Below are positions 1-8,549 of a DNA stretch of 64,000 bases, piece after piece. Origin of the DNA: Limisphaera sp026417315. Lineage in GTDB: Bacteria; Verrucomicrobiota; Verrucomicrobiia; Limisphaerales; Limisphaeraceae. A model generated the notes under the pieces. That model was given only the letters and a program-made list of their open reading frames with translations, ran no database searches and was not told where the DNA came from. The stretch spans positions 29,729-93,728 of the forward strand of contig NZ_JBMVQY010000007.1 in assembly GCF_049537125.1 (NCBI RefSeq), in the 5' to 3' direction. Position 1 is the stretch's first letter; each line of letters begins with the position of its first letter. The translations under genes and the position numbers were made by a program.

Positions 1-2616
1 GCACGGATGCTTCGGCCAGGGATCGACGACGGCAACCAGCCGATTGGGTTCCTCGGCCTCGACGCGCACGGTTCCCGGCGCGTGGATTCGCAAACCGGCC
101 CGGCGCAAGACCAGGCGCGTGTAAGGAGGGGGTTCGCCCCAGGCGCGCATGGCGGGCAGCAACACGGTGGCCGGATTGATGGCCGGACCTTCTCGCTGCT
201 GCTCCCGCAGCAAGAAGTAATCCGGTAACAGACCGCGTCGCTCCGAATCCCCGGCTGGCCAGGTCTGCTGGACGCCGCTCCAGGCGATCCCCCGGGCCAG
301 CCGTTGCCAGGGGCCCTCCGGATCATGCGCCGCCAACTGCCCCAGGGAATCCGCATAGACCAGTCCACACCACTGGACGGGCCGACCCAGCCAGACCGGA
401 GCCACCCAGGCGGTCGCCCCGAGCACGGGAATGGTGGCGTACAAGCCCACAGGGCCCGGGGTGGGCTGGGTCAAATATACGAAGGGAACGCCCGTCCAGC
501 CCCAATATCGCGCCTGCTCGAGCCACTCCCGATTCCCCGTGAGTTCGTAGCCCAACACGTAGGCTTTGACGAGGTGCGCGGCGGCCAGAATGTCCGGGGT
601 GTGCAACGGGATTTCCCAAGTTTGCGCGCCTCGCGGGACGGTGCCGCGGAACTTGTCCATGGCCCGAAGCCTGGTGAGGGCCTGCTCGATCAGATCCGGT
701 TCACCTGTCCACAGGGCCGCTTCCAAAAGATTCGCCACCCGCTCCGCTGTGTATCCGTTGGCCTCACGGGAGAAATGAGTCCTTGCATAATCCGGTCCTC
801 CGGGGCGCGGCTCGTAAATCAGGGAACCGTCGGGCCGAAACGCTCGCAAGAGGGATCGGGCCTGTTCCGAGACCGAACGCGCGTTTTCGAGGACGTGGCC
901 AAACACCAGCGCGGGCAGCGGGTACCGCACGTGGCCGATTTGGGAAAGGTTCCGCGTGTGGATGGGCACACGCGCAATGGCTGCTTGCGCCGCCTCTCGG
1001 AGCCGGTGGGCCAGCTCGTCGTCTTCGACACGGTCCGCCAGCCAGAGCATGGTCCAGGCAGCGTCTGCCGCCGGCTGCGGCGAAAATCCGGGCCACACGG
1101 CGTGACGGTACAGATCGCCCTCACGGATTTTGGATTCCAGCCAGCCGTGCGCAGCCAAGCGGTAGTAATCGCGAGCAGCGAGCTCCGGCGCGGGAGGCGC
1201 CGGCCAGCCGAGCAAGCGGAGGGTTTGTTGCACGGCGGGGACAACCGTGTCGCCAAGCCCGCCCAAAATCCAGCCCCGCAATTCGACCGGTTGTCCTGCT
1301 GGGAGTCGCACCGGAGCATACGGCACCAGACTGGATTCCGGTCGCAACCGCCCGTCCGAGCCCGGGAAGAGCCAGCCCATCAAGTGCGCGCCGGATTCGA
1401 AAAACCGGTCCGGCGAATCGAATACCGCGGCCACGGCATCCCCTGCCCTTTCCCAAGCCAGGCCGATGTAACGCGCCTCGGCGGCCACCACCATCAGGGG
1501 CAGGGTGATCTTGAGCGAGTCGGGCACCTGACGGTTCGAAGCTGGCGGGTTCAAATCGGCCGTGGAACTGCTGGGTTCGTTTTCCAGGTATTCCAAGCCG
1601 GCGAACAAGGCCTGCGCCTTGTTCGTGCCATAAGTTTGGAACCCGGGCAGCAGCCAGAGCAGCGGCAAGTGCCACACGTCCCGGTCGCGGTCGACGCGGA
1701 TGCGGATGGACACGCGGATCGCGTCAGGCTCGGCGGCGACAAAGGCCTGCTCGAGTTCCCACCGGGCGCCGTCCGGATCGAGCCAGGCCGTGCGCAGCCG
1801 GAATGCCGGCCGGCTCGCGATCGTTTCGTCTCGCAATGCCACCTGCAGAGGAGCGTCCAAGGGGACCCATCGGACCCGGCCTGCTTGTTGATAGCCCAGC
1901 AGGGCACGGGGGTGGCCCACGGCCATGCGGATGCCGTCCACGAAGAGTTCGAAGTGGCCGGGCCCGGCCCGGCCGTGGACCAGCCGCAGGGCGCCACTCC
2001 GGAGCGCGAGGGCATCGTCGCCGACGGAAGGCGGCAGAGGCCGCGGCCAGTCGGGGGAAGCGGGAACGACCCGCTCGGTTACGGCCAGGCGGGCCACGAG
2101 ACACCGCCCGCGGGTACCCGGCGGGTCGAAACGCAGGCGCGTCCCCTCCTCCAGCGGCGGCAGCGGCAGCCGAACCTCGTGCCACCGGCCCGCCGGGACC
2201 TCGAAGCGCACCGACTCCTCCTCGCGTGCCTGATGCCGAAAGTAAAACACCTGGGCCGTGCCCCCTTGTTCCGACCACAGCCGTATCTCCAGCCACAGCG
2301 TCACAGCACGGGGCAGACGGAGAGGCGGACCGACACAATACGGGTCGGGTCCAACAATGGACATTTCGAGCCCTTCTGCGGTCACGCGCAGCGGTTCGAG
2401 GTCGTGGAGGGTTTGCCAGCCGGCGGCCGTCTCGGACCGCCGGAAATCGAATTCAGGCCAGAACGACTCCGCTCTCAGCCACAGCGAGCAGCCGGCGAAG
2501 GCCAGTGCCCACACCACCAGGGCAGGCGCTTGCAAGACTTCCCGAGCCGGGGAAAGAGCCCGGCGCGTGCGCGGTCGAGCCGCGGTCAGCCCCATCAGTT
2601 CCCCTGCGGCATTCAT
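1..2616 (-). CDS. Large uncharacterised envelope protein, 3' end outside window
   Basis: Only 872 codons are visible because the gene runs off the left edge. It is the one frame on this strand that stays open from the hisS stop to the window boundary. A hydrophobic segment at about residues 23-42 is a membrane anchor or signal, so the rest is probably outside the cytoplasm. Residues about 60-200 have the alternating pattern of a beta-sandwich (for example RFEVPAGRWHEVRLPLP). The later half is helix-rich with many aromatic residues and recalls alpha/alpha-toroid proteins acting on glycans; this is resemblance only and I do not recognise the family. The ATG at 2616 lies 2 nt past the hisS stop. 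An in-frame ATG at 2595 has a better ribosome site (AGGGGA), so the start could be either. It is probably co-transcribed with hisS. Confidence 0.75.
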   Translation of the reverse strand, partial: MNAAGELMGLTAARPRTRRALSPAREVLQAPALVVWALAFAGCSLWLRAESFWPEFDFRRSETAAGWQTLHDLEPLRVTAEGLEMSIVGPDPYCVGPPLRLPRAVTLWLEIRLWSEQGGTAQVFYFRHQAREEESVRFEVPAGRWHEVRLPLPPLEEGTRLRFDPPGTRGRCLVARLAVTERVVPASPDWPRPLPPSVGDDALALRSGALRLVHGRAGPGHFELFVDGIRMAVGHPRALLGYQQAGRVRWVPLDAPLQVALRDETIASRPAFRLRTAWLDPDGARWELEQAFVAAEPDAIRVSIRIRVDRDRDVWHLPLLWLLPGFQTYGTNKAQALFAGLEYLENEPSSSTADLNPPASNRQVPDSLKITLPLMVVAAEARYIGLAWERAGDAVAAVFDSPDRFFESGAHLMGWLFPGSDGRLRPESSLVPYAPVRLPAGQPVELRGWILGGLGDTVVPAVQQTLRLLGWPAPPAPELAARDYYRLAAHGWLESKIREGDLYRHAVWPGFSPQPAADAAWTMLWLADRVEDDELAHRLREAAQAAIARVPIHTRNLSQIGHVRYPLPALVFGHVLENARSVSEQARSLLRAFRPDGSLIYEPRPGGPDYARTHFSREANGYTAERVANLLEAALWTGEPDLIEQALTRLRAMDKFRGTVPRGAQTWEIPLHTPDILAAAHLVKAYVLGYELTGNREWLEQARYWGWTGVPFVYLTQPTPGPVGLYATIPVLGATAWVAPVWLGRPVQWCGLVYADSLGQLAAHDPEGPWQRLARGIAWSGVQQTWPAGDSERRGLLPDYFLLREQQREGPAINPATVLLPAMRAWGEPPPYTRLVLRRAGLRIHAPGTVRVEAEEPNRLVAVVDPWPKHPC

Positions 2617-2618
2617 GC

Positions 2619-3911
2619 TCAGGCACCGGAGGACATGGTGGCGTCCTGTATCCTTCGCAGCACCTCCATCGGTGCACATCGAATCTGCTCGCGCCTCTGC
2701 AGATCCTTCACCATCGCGACCTTGGTTCCGTCGGCTTCGCGCGTGAGGGAAACGGTGAAACGAGCGCCGGCATCGCGGGCGCGTTTGAACTGTTTGTCGG
2801 GCTTTTCCGGGCCAAGCGGAAGATCCACCGCCCAACCGGCGTCTCGGAGCTGCTGGGCCAGTTGCAATACTTCGCGGCGGAGCGAGGGCTCTTCCACCAG
2901 ACAAAACACGTGCAAACGGAGCTGCGGAGCGGGTACCAGGCCCCGTGCCTTCAGCAGCTCTGTCAATACCACGTCGCCCATGCCGAATCCCAGGGCCGGG
3001 AGGTCCACGCGACCACCGCTGACCAGGTGAATCAAATGATCGTAGCGCCCGCCGCCCGCGATGGCACGGAACTCGCCCTTGCGGTCGAAGGCTTCGAACA
3101 CCACGCCCGTGTAATACGCCAGGCCCCGGATGACCCGGTAATCGAGCTGCACGAAATCCTGGAGCCCCCGATCTCGCAATTCGTTCAGCACCACCTGCAG
3201 CTCCTGGGTAGGGCTGCACTGGTGGAGAAAGGCCTCCACCTGCTCCCAGGCAATGCCCAGTTCCCGGAGCCTTCGGCAGGTTTCTTCCCTTGGCGTCCGC
3301 TCCAGTTTGTCGATCACCTGATAGAAGGCGTATTCATGGGCAGGATCGGTTTCGGTCCGACCGAGTTGCTGCCGATAAAACGCCTGCCAGGCCTGTCGGC
3401 TGCTGATCCGCACGACCACGTCGGCCGGTCCGAGCCCGAAGGCCCGCAGGGTGTCCACCAGCAGCGCGATGATCTCGGCATCCGCCGCGGGGTCGGATTC
3501 GCCGACAATGTCGGCGTTGAATTGAAAGTGTTCGCGGAGCCGTCCTTTCTGCTGGCGTTCGTAGCGGAACAACTGCGGGATGGCGAACCATTTGAGGGGC
3601 TTCTTGTAGTGCCGCTCCTGACTGGCGACCATCCGGGCCAGGGTGGGCGTCATCTCGGGGCGCAGCGCCACCGCCCGATCGCCCTTGTCGACAAAATGGT
3701 ACAATTGCTGGACGATTTCCTCGCCGCTTTTGAGGGTGTACAGCTCCAGCGGCTCCAACGGCGGTCCATCATACTCCACGAATCCGTACCGCTGCGCCAC
3801 GCGGCGCCAGGTGGCCTGAATGTGCTGGCGCAACCCGGCGCTCCAGGCGAGCGCATCCCCGGACGGCACCGGATCCGGATAAAAATCTCGAAAGCCCGGT
3901 AAACGTTCCAT
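2619..3911 (-). CDS. hisS: Histidyl-tRNA synthetase
   Basis: Class II aminoacyl-tRNA synthetase that charges tRNA-His in the cytoplasm. The 430-residue length is normal. The class II motifs are visible: motif 2 around FRYERQQKGRLREHFQFN, the histidine-specific loop RGLAYYTG, and motif 3 around GGGRYDHL...ALGFGMGD. A C-terminal anticodon-binding domain follows, so this is the true synthetase and not the shorter HisZ paralogue. The frame is open upstream to 4562, but homology begins at the ATG at 3911 (MERLPGFRDFYP), which is chosen as the start. The envelope protein gene starts 2 or 23 nt after its stop. Confidence 0.96.
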   Translation of the reverse strand: MERLPGFRDFYPDPVPSGDALAWSAGLRQHIQATWRRVAQRYGFVEYDGPPLEPLELYTLKSGEEIVQQLYHFVDKGDRAVALRPEMTPTLARMVASQERHYKKPLKWFAIPQLFRYERQQKGRLREHFQFNADIVGESDPAADAEIIALLVDTLRAFGLGPADVVVRISSRQAWQAFYRQQLGRTETDPAHEYAFYQVIDKLERTPREETCRRLRELGIAWEQVEAFLHQCSPTQELQVVLNELRDRGLQDFVQLDYRVIRGLAYYTGVVFEAFDRKGEFRAIAGGGRYDHLIHLVSGGRVDLPALGFGMGDVVLTELLKARGLVPAPQLRLHVFCLVEEPSLRREVLQLAQQLRDAGWAVDLPLGPEKPDKQFKRARDAGARFTVSLTREADGTKVAMVKDLQRREQIRCAPMEVLRRIQDATMSSGA

Positions 3912-4718
3912 ACGGTGCGAGCAGCTTAAGCCGCACGCCGAGGGATCGAAACCGAAAAAGCGCCGGGGCACACGCCGCGGGGCCCTGTGTGAAGGATTCT
4001 GATGGGGTTGAGATGGCCGGCTCCTGACTGACGTGCAATTATTTCGCGCGGCATGCGCACCTCCGGACGGCCTCCTCGGAAGCAATTGGGAAGGCCGGGA
4101 AATGGCCCGCGAAGTGACCGGACGAAAAGCACGAATCCGGTTTTTGCGCCTCATGGCCCCGGCAACATCGGCCGAACGGCGCGCGGGAACCCGCGGAAAG
4201 CAAAAAGCAGGAGGCGGCCGGAGACCTCCAAGGCCCTTGACCAAGGGCCCCTCAGAGCTTTCGGAAGCAAGAAGAGTCCCTTCCGACTGCCTGGGGACGT
4301 GCACGGACCGGGCCGGTGTGAGGAGGGAAGGGACATGAAAGGCATGGACCCTCACGGGATCGGTTTGGCACATGGCAGAGGGCGGCCTTCGAGCTTGCAA
4401 CGGGCTCACGTTTGAGCAACACCCCTGCGGCGCCGTCGAGGCAAGGGCTGAAGGCGTGGCGCCTCCTCCCACTGGACTGGTCGTACGCCGGGGGTTCCAG
4501 GAAGGGAGCCGACACCTTGGACACGCATGGACAGGCCTGTGGCGGCCAAAGGTTCGAGGCACAGGCCTGAATCAAAGTCTTGCACGAAACGAACCAGTTG
4601 GAGGTTGGGAACCCGGGTCGCAGGGACTCGTTGGGGAACGGTCCCCAGGGGCCTCGATCAGCATCAGGCCGCCGGTGCGGCGCGTGCCGGAGCTCAGAAA
4701 GACGCGGCGGCTCGAGCT
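3912..4718. other. Gene-free spacer
   Basis: About 800 nt between the end of the flagellar block and hisS. No open frame here resembles a protein. It holds two inverted repeats: 4232-4249 (GGCCCTTG with its complement, 2-nt gap) and 4532-4569 (listed separately). No tRNA fold was found. Confidence 0.6.
4532..4569 (-). terminator. Inverted repeat downstream of the flagellar block
   Basis: CAGGCCTGTG at 4532-4541 pairs perfectly with CACAGGCCTG at 4560-4569 across an 18-nt loop. It lies about 150 nt past the last flagellar gene, as a terminator would, but has no T-run, so the role is a guess. Confidence 0.35.
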
Positions 4719-5105
4719 TCAGGAGAACCGAGACCAACCGGCAAGGTTCTGGGCGGGCCGGATCTGCTGGAGCCGGCGGAGGTGCCAGGCGGCGCGCGTC
4801 AACTGCCCGTATTCCGCTTCCAACGCGGCGCGCTGGCGATTCAGGAGTTCCTGGTTGAACCGCTCGCGCTCGATGAGCGCGATCAAGAGTTGTCGCAGTT
4901 CCGGGTCCGGGGGTTCGGCATTGTGAGGGCCTGGCGATGGGCCCGCGCCGTTGTTCCACTGGTCCCAGCGTTGCTGAAGTTGGCTGATCCGCTGTTGACA
5001 GGTCGCCAGGCGCGACCAGTCCTGCTGCTGGATGGCCTCGGTCTCCTGCTCGGCCAGCTCGAGCCAGGCGCGGGCCAGATCCGCAGGGCGTACCGGGAGG
5101 TCCAT
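4719..5105 (-). CDS. FliT-like flagellar chaperone (tentative)
   Basis: A 128-residue, almost wholly helical, glutamine- and arginine-rich protein with no signal peptide. It starts 10 nt after the fliS stop. Its length, helical content and position directly behind fliS in a fliD-fliS block match FliT, the chaperone that holds FliD and tunes flagellar gene expression. Sequence similarity to FliT is too weak to see by eye, so the assignment rests on position and fold class. FlgN (hook-protein chaperone) is the alternative. Confidence 0.5.
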   Translation of the reverse strand: MDLPVRPADLARAWLELAEQETEAIQQQDWSRLATCQQRISQLQQRWDQWNNGAGPSPGPHNAEPPDPELRQLLIALIERERFNQELLNRQRAALEAEYGQLTRAAWHLRRLQQIRPAQNLAGWSRFS

Positions 5106-5115
5106 GCTGCGCCCT

Positions 5116-5559
5116 TCAGGCGTTGGAGACCGCCACCGCCCCGGGGCGGACGGATTCGGCCGCCACGAGGCCCCCCTGCTGCATCAGCATCGTGGCCCAC
5201 GCATCGCGGAGGGTGTTGAGATGGCGCAGCACCTCCTCGATGCCGGTGCGTTCCTTGCGGAGGTTGCTCTCGAACAGGCGGCGTTCGAAGTAGTCATAGA
5301 GTCTGCGCAGGGTGGCCGCGCATTCGCCTCCCTTCTCCATGTTCAGCGAGTAGTTGAGTTCGCGGATGATTTCGATGGCTCGCTGGGTGCCGTTGTGAAT
5401 GGTGGCGTTGGCGGTCGCGGGGTCGTCACTGCCGAAGCCCCGCAGGGCCTGCTCGAGGGCGCGGATGGCGCCATCGTAGAGCATCAGGACGAGCTGGCCG
5501 GGAGGCGCGGTTTGGGTGGCGATGCGCCGGTAGGATTCCCAGGGATTGCGAGGCGGCAT
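5116..5559 (-). CDS. fliS: Flagellin export chaperone FliS
   Basis: FliS binds the C-terminal region of flagellin in the cytoplasm and prevents premature polymerisation before export. The family signature is clear in this 147-residue protein: an N-terminal NPWESYRRIATQTA, then LVLMLYDGAIRALEQA, then the helical region containing IRELNYSLNMEKGGE and LRRLYDYFERRL. Length is only slightly above the usual 125-135 residues. It sits between the FlgM-like gene (40 nt gap) and the FliT-like gene (10 nt gap), downstream of both flagellins and fliD on the same strand. Confidence 0.95.
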   Translation of the reverse strand: MPPRNPWESYRRIATQTAPPGQLVLMLYDGAIRALEQALRGFGSDDPATANATIHNGTQRAIEIIRELNYSLNMEKGGECAATLRRLYDYFERRLFESNLRKERTGIEEVLRHLNTLRDAWATMLMQQGGLVAAESVRPGAVAVSNA

Positions 5560-5599
5560 GGTGAGTCGGAGCTGAACGGGTTTAGACGGGGGCGGCGGT

Positions 5600-5869
5600 T
5601 CAGGAGGTGCCCTTCATCTTGAGGGCCAGCAAGTGCGACAAACGCTCCAGCACCTCGTCCGGTGGATACTTGACGTCCGCGGCATAGACGCGGGCGCGTT
5701 CCACTTTTTCGGGACGGACCTCTGGCGTTTCGGCCAGGGCACGTTCGACCGATTGGGACCGTTCAAAGCTGGGCGCCGCCGGGCCGACGGGCTGGGCCGC
5801 CGCGCGTCGGGTCACGCTCTGGCTCACTCCTGGCTCGCTGTAGCGGCCTGGATTGAACTCTATTTCCAT
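5600..5869 (-). CDS. FlgM-like anti-sigma factor (tentative)
   Basis: An 89-residue protein whose first half is polar and probably disordered. Its last 35 residues (RPEKVERARVYAADVKYP, then a helix ending HLLALKMK) resemble the C-terminal part of FlgM, the anti-sigma-28 factor. FlgM is normally disordered at the N-terminus and of about this size. The two flagellin promoters in this window match the sigma-28 consensus, which makes a FlgM here sensible. The frame is open upstream to 6154, but the ATG at 5869 (MEIEFNPGRY) is the natural start. Similarity is partial, so an unrelated small flagellar protein remains possible. Confidence 0.5.
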   Translation of the reverse strand: MEIEFNPGRYSEPGVSQSVTRRAAAQPVGPAAPSFERSQSVERALAETPEVRPEKVERARVYAADVKYPPDEVLERLSHLLALKMKGTS

Positions 5870-5958
5870 ACGTGCAAGCGCCTTCGTTGTGGCAGGCTCA
5901 CTGCGCTCGGTTTCGTTTCGCCAATCCGTCTCATGTATCGGAACGGTCGCCAAAAACT

Positions 5959-6675
5959 TTAGCGGCGCGTATCGCGGGCGGGCAAGGTGGCCAGAAGACT
6001 GGCGCTCGTCATTCGCGCCAGCTCCCGCGGAGCCTGGAGCGTGCGCCAGCCATCGGGTCGGCGCTGCCACCAGGGTTGACCGATGCCTTCCCATTGAGAG
6101 GCGGCCCGGACAAGACGGGGGTCGGTGGCGTCGAAGAGCTGGTCGGCCGCCCACCAGGTCGTGGAGCTGCGAGTGTCCACCAGCCGCAACCGCCAGCCCA
6201 GAAGGGCCGGCCGGTACGGCCGAAAGGCTGTGACCTCGGCAAACAGCACGGCGTCAGCGGCCGTTTCGGCCCGGAGCCTGGCCAGGAAGTCGGGTGGCAG
6301 TGGCTCATCCGCAGCCCACACGCCGCGGCCGGTGAGGCGACGCAGGGTGTCGGGCGGGACGGGGATGATTTCCGCGAATCCACTGCGAATGCACTCTGCG
6401 TGGAGGGCCTGTTCGAGCTGAATGCGGCTTTCCGGTTCGATGGACACCCGTCCGGCAAAGAGCGGCAGGAGGGCGACACGCTGAAGATCCCACGGCAGAC
6501 CCGGGGCGGCCTTGTAGACGTTCAAGGAGGGGCCGGTTTGGCGCAGGCCCCCGCCCGGTGCCGCCGGCGCCAGCGCGGCCAGACAAACCATGGCGCTGAC
6601 ACAAAGCGCCCATCTCGGGAAGCCGGCTCCGGGCCCGGGCCGGACTTGGGAGGACTGGAGGGCGCGCGCGGACAT
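5959..6675 (-). CDS. Exported protein of unknown function in flagellar block
   Basis: 238 residues with a hydrophobic segment at about residues 22-38 followed by APAAPGGG, read as a signal peptide. There is no lipobox cysteine. The mature part begins with a VALLPLFAGRV-type strand and continues with a pattern seen in CsgG/LpoB/DUF799-like periplasmic proteins (strand, long helix, AADAVLFAEVTAF strand), so a related alpha/beta fold is possible. It starts 6 nt after the fliD stop and is therefore almost surely in the flagellar operon. An envelope role tied to the filament or basal body is inferred from position only. Confidence 0.7.
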   Translation of the reverse strand: MSARALQSSQVRPGPGAGFPRWALCVSAMVCLAALAPAAPGGGLRQTGPSLNVYKAAPGLPWDLQRVALLPLFAGRVSIEPESRIQLEQALHAECIRSGFAEIIPVPPDTLRRLTGRGVWAADEPLPPDFLARLRAETAADAVLFAEVTAFRPYRPALLGWRLRLVDTRSSTTWWAADQLFDATDPRLVRAASQWEGIGQPWWQRRPDGWRTLQAPRELARMTSASLLATLPARDTRR

Positions 6676-6681
6676 GAGTGT

Positions 6682-8391
6682 TCAGGTGGTTTGCGCGAAT
6701 GTGCGCAAGAGGTACTGGAGTTGCTGGTTGATGCGTGCCTGGGCCGTTTCCATGGCGGTAAAGCTTTCGATCATCCGCTGGCGGGTGGCCTGCACGATTC
6801 GCTCCATGTCGGCGATTTGCTGGTCGATGGCGGTGGACTGGCGGTTCAGGCCGGTCTGTTTTTGGATAAGAGTGCCGTCGTCGCCGATCAGACGATCCAG
6901 GTATGCATTGAGCCGGGTCGCCACCCCGACGCTCTCGTCCGCAAAAAGGGCGCGGACGGCCCCAAGGTTGTTCTGCAGAAGCTGGTCCAGAGCCGATTCG
7001 TCCGAGAGTTTCAACTGATTGTCGTTGCCGCTCGAGCTGATGCCCAGGTCGGCCAGGTGGTCCGCGATCGACGACAGGCCGGAAACCGGGGAAAAGGCCA
7101 GGTTGCGCAGACGCGAGGCGATCTCGTTGGCATCGCTTTCGCCGGCCAGGACACCGGCGGTCACGACCCCTTTCGCGTCTGTGGTGCTGCTGGTGTAATT
7201 GTCGAGCAGCGACTGCACCCGGTTGTATGCCTCCAGGAACTGTTTGATGGCGGACTTGATGGCCTCGGTGTCGGTTGTGACGGTGACCGTGGTCGTACCG
7301 GTTTGGAGGGCGTTCAGGGTGAGCCCGGAGAGGCCGGAACTGGCTTCGGTGATGGTGTTGGACGTGCTGACCAGCGGGTCACCTCCATTGACGCGATACA
7401 ACAGGTTTTGTCCGCGCTGCAGGTTGCCCGAGCTGAGACCGGCGGCGGCCAGAAAACTGCCGGTGACGTCTTCGAGGGCGATGCCGAGGTCGCCCGTGGT
7501 TTTGTTGGTCAATACGATCCGGTCATTGAGGGCATCGTAGGATGCATACACGCCGGCGGCCGAGTTGTTGATGCGTTCGAGGACCGTGGCCAGGGTGTCT
7601 GCAGTGGCGCTGTAGGTGATGGAGACGCCATTGATTTTGAATTCGCCGGTGCCGCTTCCCCCGTCGGTGACCGGGGTGGCAAAGTTGGCGCTGGCAAGGG
7701 TCGCATTGAGGCGCAGGGCGCCCAGGGCTCCGGCGCTGATGACGGTGCCGGTCCCGTTGTTGTAAAGGCGCGCGACCTGGAGGAAGTTGCTGGTGTCATT
7801 GGCGCTCCCGAGCACGATTTCCGAGGCGCTTGAAAGCTGGATGCGATCGGTCGTCGGGTCGTAACTGGCGGTCACCGCACCGCCGGTGGCCGCGGAGATT
7901 TTGTCGAAGACAGCCTGCAGGGTATCGCTCGTTTCGATGGCGATCTGGTGGCCGTTGATGGTGATGGTGCCCGCGGTTACCGCCGTGGCAAAAGGGGCGT
8001 TGGCCAGCACGAGTCCGGAAACATCGGCGGTGGCGCTGAGGGGCGCGCCTGCGTTGGCGGTGCCTTGAAGACGAGAGGCGGTGGCCAGTTGGAGAATTTC
8101 GACCGAATAGCTTCCGGGAGCGGCGCCGGCACCGGCCCGGGCGGTCAGGACGGTGGAGTCGGCAACCTGCGCGGTTCGGGACGCGTAGAGGCCGGCGTCG
8201 AGCAGGGTTTTGAGGCGGTTTTGCAGCACCTCCAGTTCGGTTTGGAGGCTGCGGTAGGCGTTGGCGCGTTCGAGGATGCGGTTCTGTTCGGACCGGAGGG
8301 CCTTCTGGGGTGCGCGCTCCACCTCCATCAACTGATCGATGAAGGTGCGCCAGTCGAAGCCGCTGGCCAGTCCTGACAATCCCAGTTCCAT
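6682..8391 (-). CDS. fliD: Flagellar filament cap FliD (hook-associated protein 2)
   Basis: FliD forms the cap at the growing filament tip and promotes flagellin assembly. The 569-residue protein has the family ends. The N-terminus is GLASGFDWRTFIDQLMEVER with paired helices up to about residue 65 (NRILERANAYRSLQTELE). The C-terminal helical region (about residues 500-565) contains DRLIGDDGTLIQKQTGLNRQ and DMERIVQATRQRM. The middle is beta-rich, as expected of the surface domains. It lies 158 nt downstream of flagellin 1, behind two strong hairpins, and is followed by the exported protein, FlgM-like and FliS genes. Confidence 0.95.
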   Translation of the reverse strand: MELGLSGLASGFDWRTFIDQLMEVERAPQKALRSEQNRILERANAYRSLQTELEVLQNRLKTLLDAGLYASRTAQVADSTVLTARAGAGAAPGSYSVEILQLATASRLQGTANAGAPLSATADVSGLVLANAPFATAVTAGTITINGHQIAIETSDTLQAVFDKISAATGGAVTASYDPTTDRIQLSSASEIVLGSANDTSNFLQVARLYNNGTGTVISAGALGALRLNATLASANFATPVTDGGSGTGEFKINGVSITYSATADTLATVLERINNSAAGVYASYDALNDRIVLTNKTTGDLGIALEDVTGSFLAAAGLSSGNLQRGQNLLYRVNGGDPLVSTSNTITEASSGLSGLTLNALQTGTTTVTVTTDTEAIKSAIKQFLEAYNRVQSLLDNYTSSTTDAKGVVTAGVLAGESDANEIASRLRNLAFSPVSGLSSIADHLADLGISSSGNDNQLKLSDESALDQLLQNNLGAVRALFADESVGVATRLNAYLDRLIGDDGTLIQKQTGLNRQSTAIDQQIADMERIVQATRQRMIESFTAMETAQARINQQLQYLLRTFAQTT

Positions 8392-8458
8392 ATACCTGCA
8401 GGCGGTTGCCTTGTCGTCGTCTGTTGCTCCGCCCTACTGCTGCCGTCCGGCAAGCGCG

Positions 8459-8524
8459 CCGCGCGGGGCTTGCGAGCCCCGCGCGGCCCGCAGGGTGAGC
8501 GAGCCCGGGCCGGGCTCGCTCACC
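8459..8524 (-). terminator. Tandem strong hairpins between flagellin 1 and fliD
   Basis: Two perfect inverted repeats stand side by side. 8494-8508 with 8510-8524 is a 15-bp repeat containing GAGCCCGG. 8459-8470 with 8475-8486 is a 12-bp stem with loop TGCG. They begin 25 nt past the flagellin stop. No T-run follows on this strand, so they may cap the abundant flagellin mRNA or attenuate read-through into fliD rather than terminate completely. Confidence 0.6.
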
Positions 8525-8549
8525 GGGTCCACTCCGGCTCCCGCTGGAA

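Noticed and set aside
304..3902. Open frames of 908 and 699 codons on the plus strand
   Set aside because: They lie antisense to the envelope protein and hisS, whose sequences are protein-like; the plus-strand products are proline-, arginine- and glycine-rich shadows.
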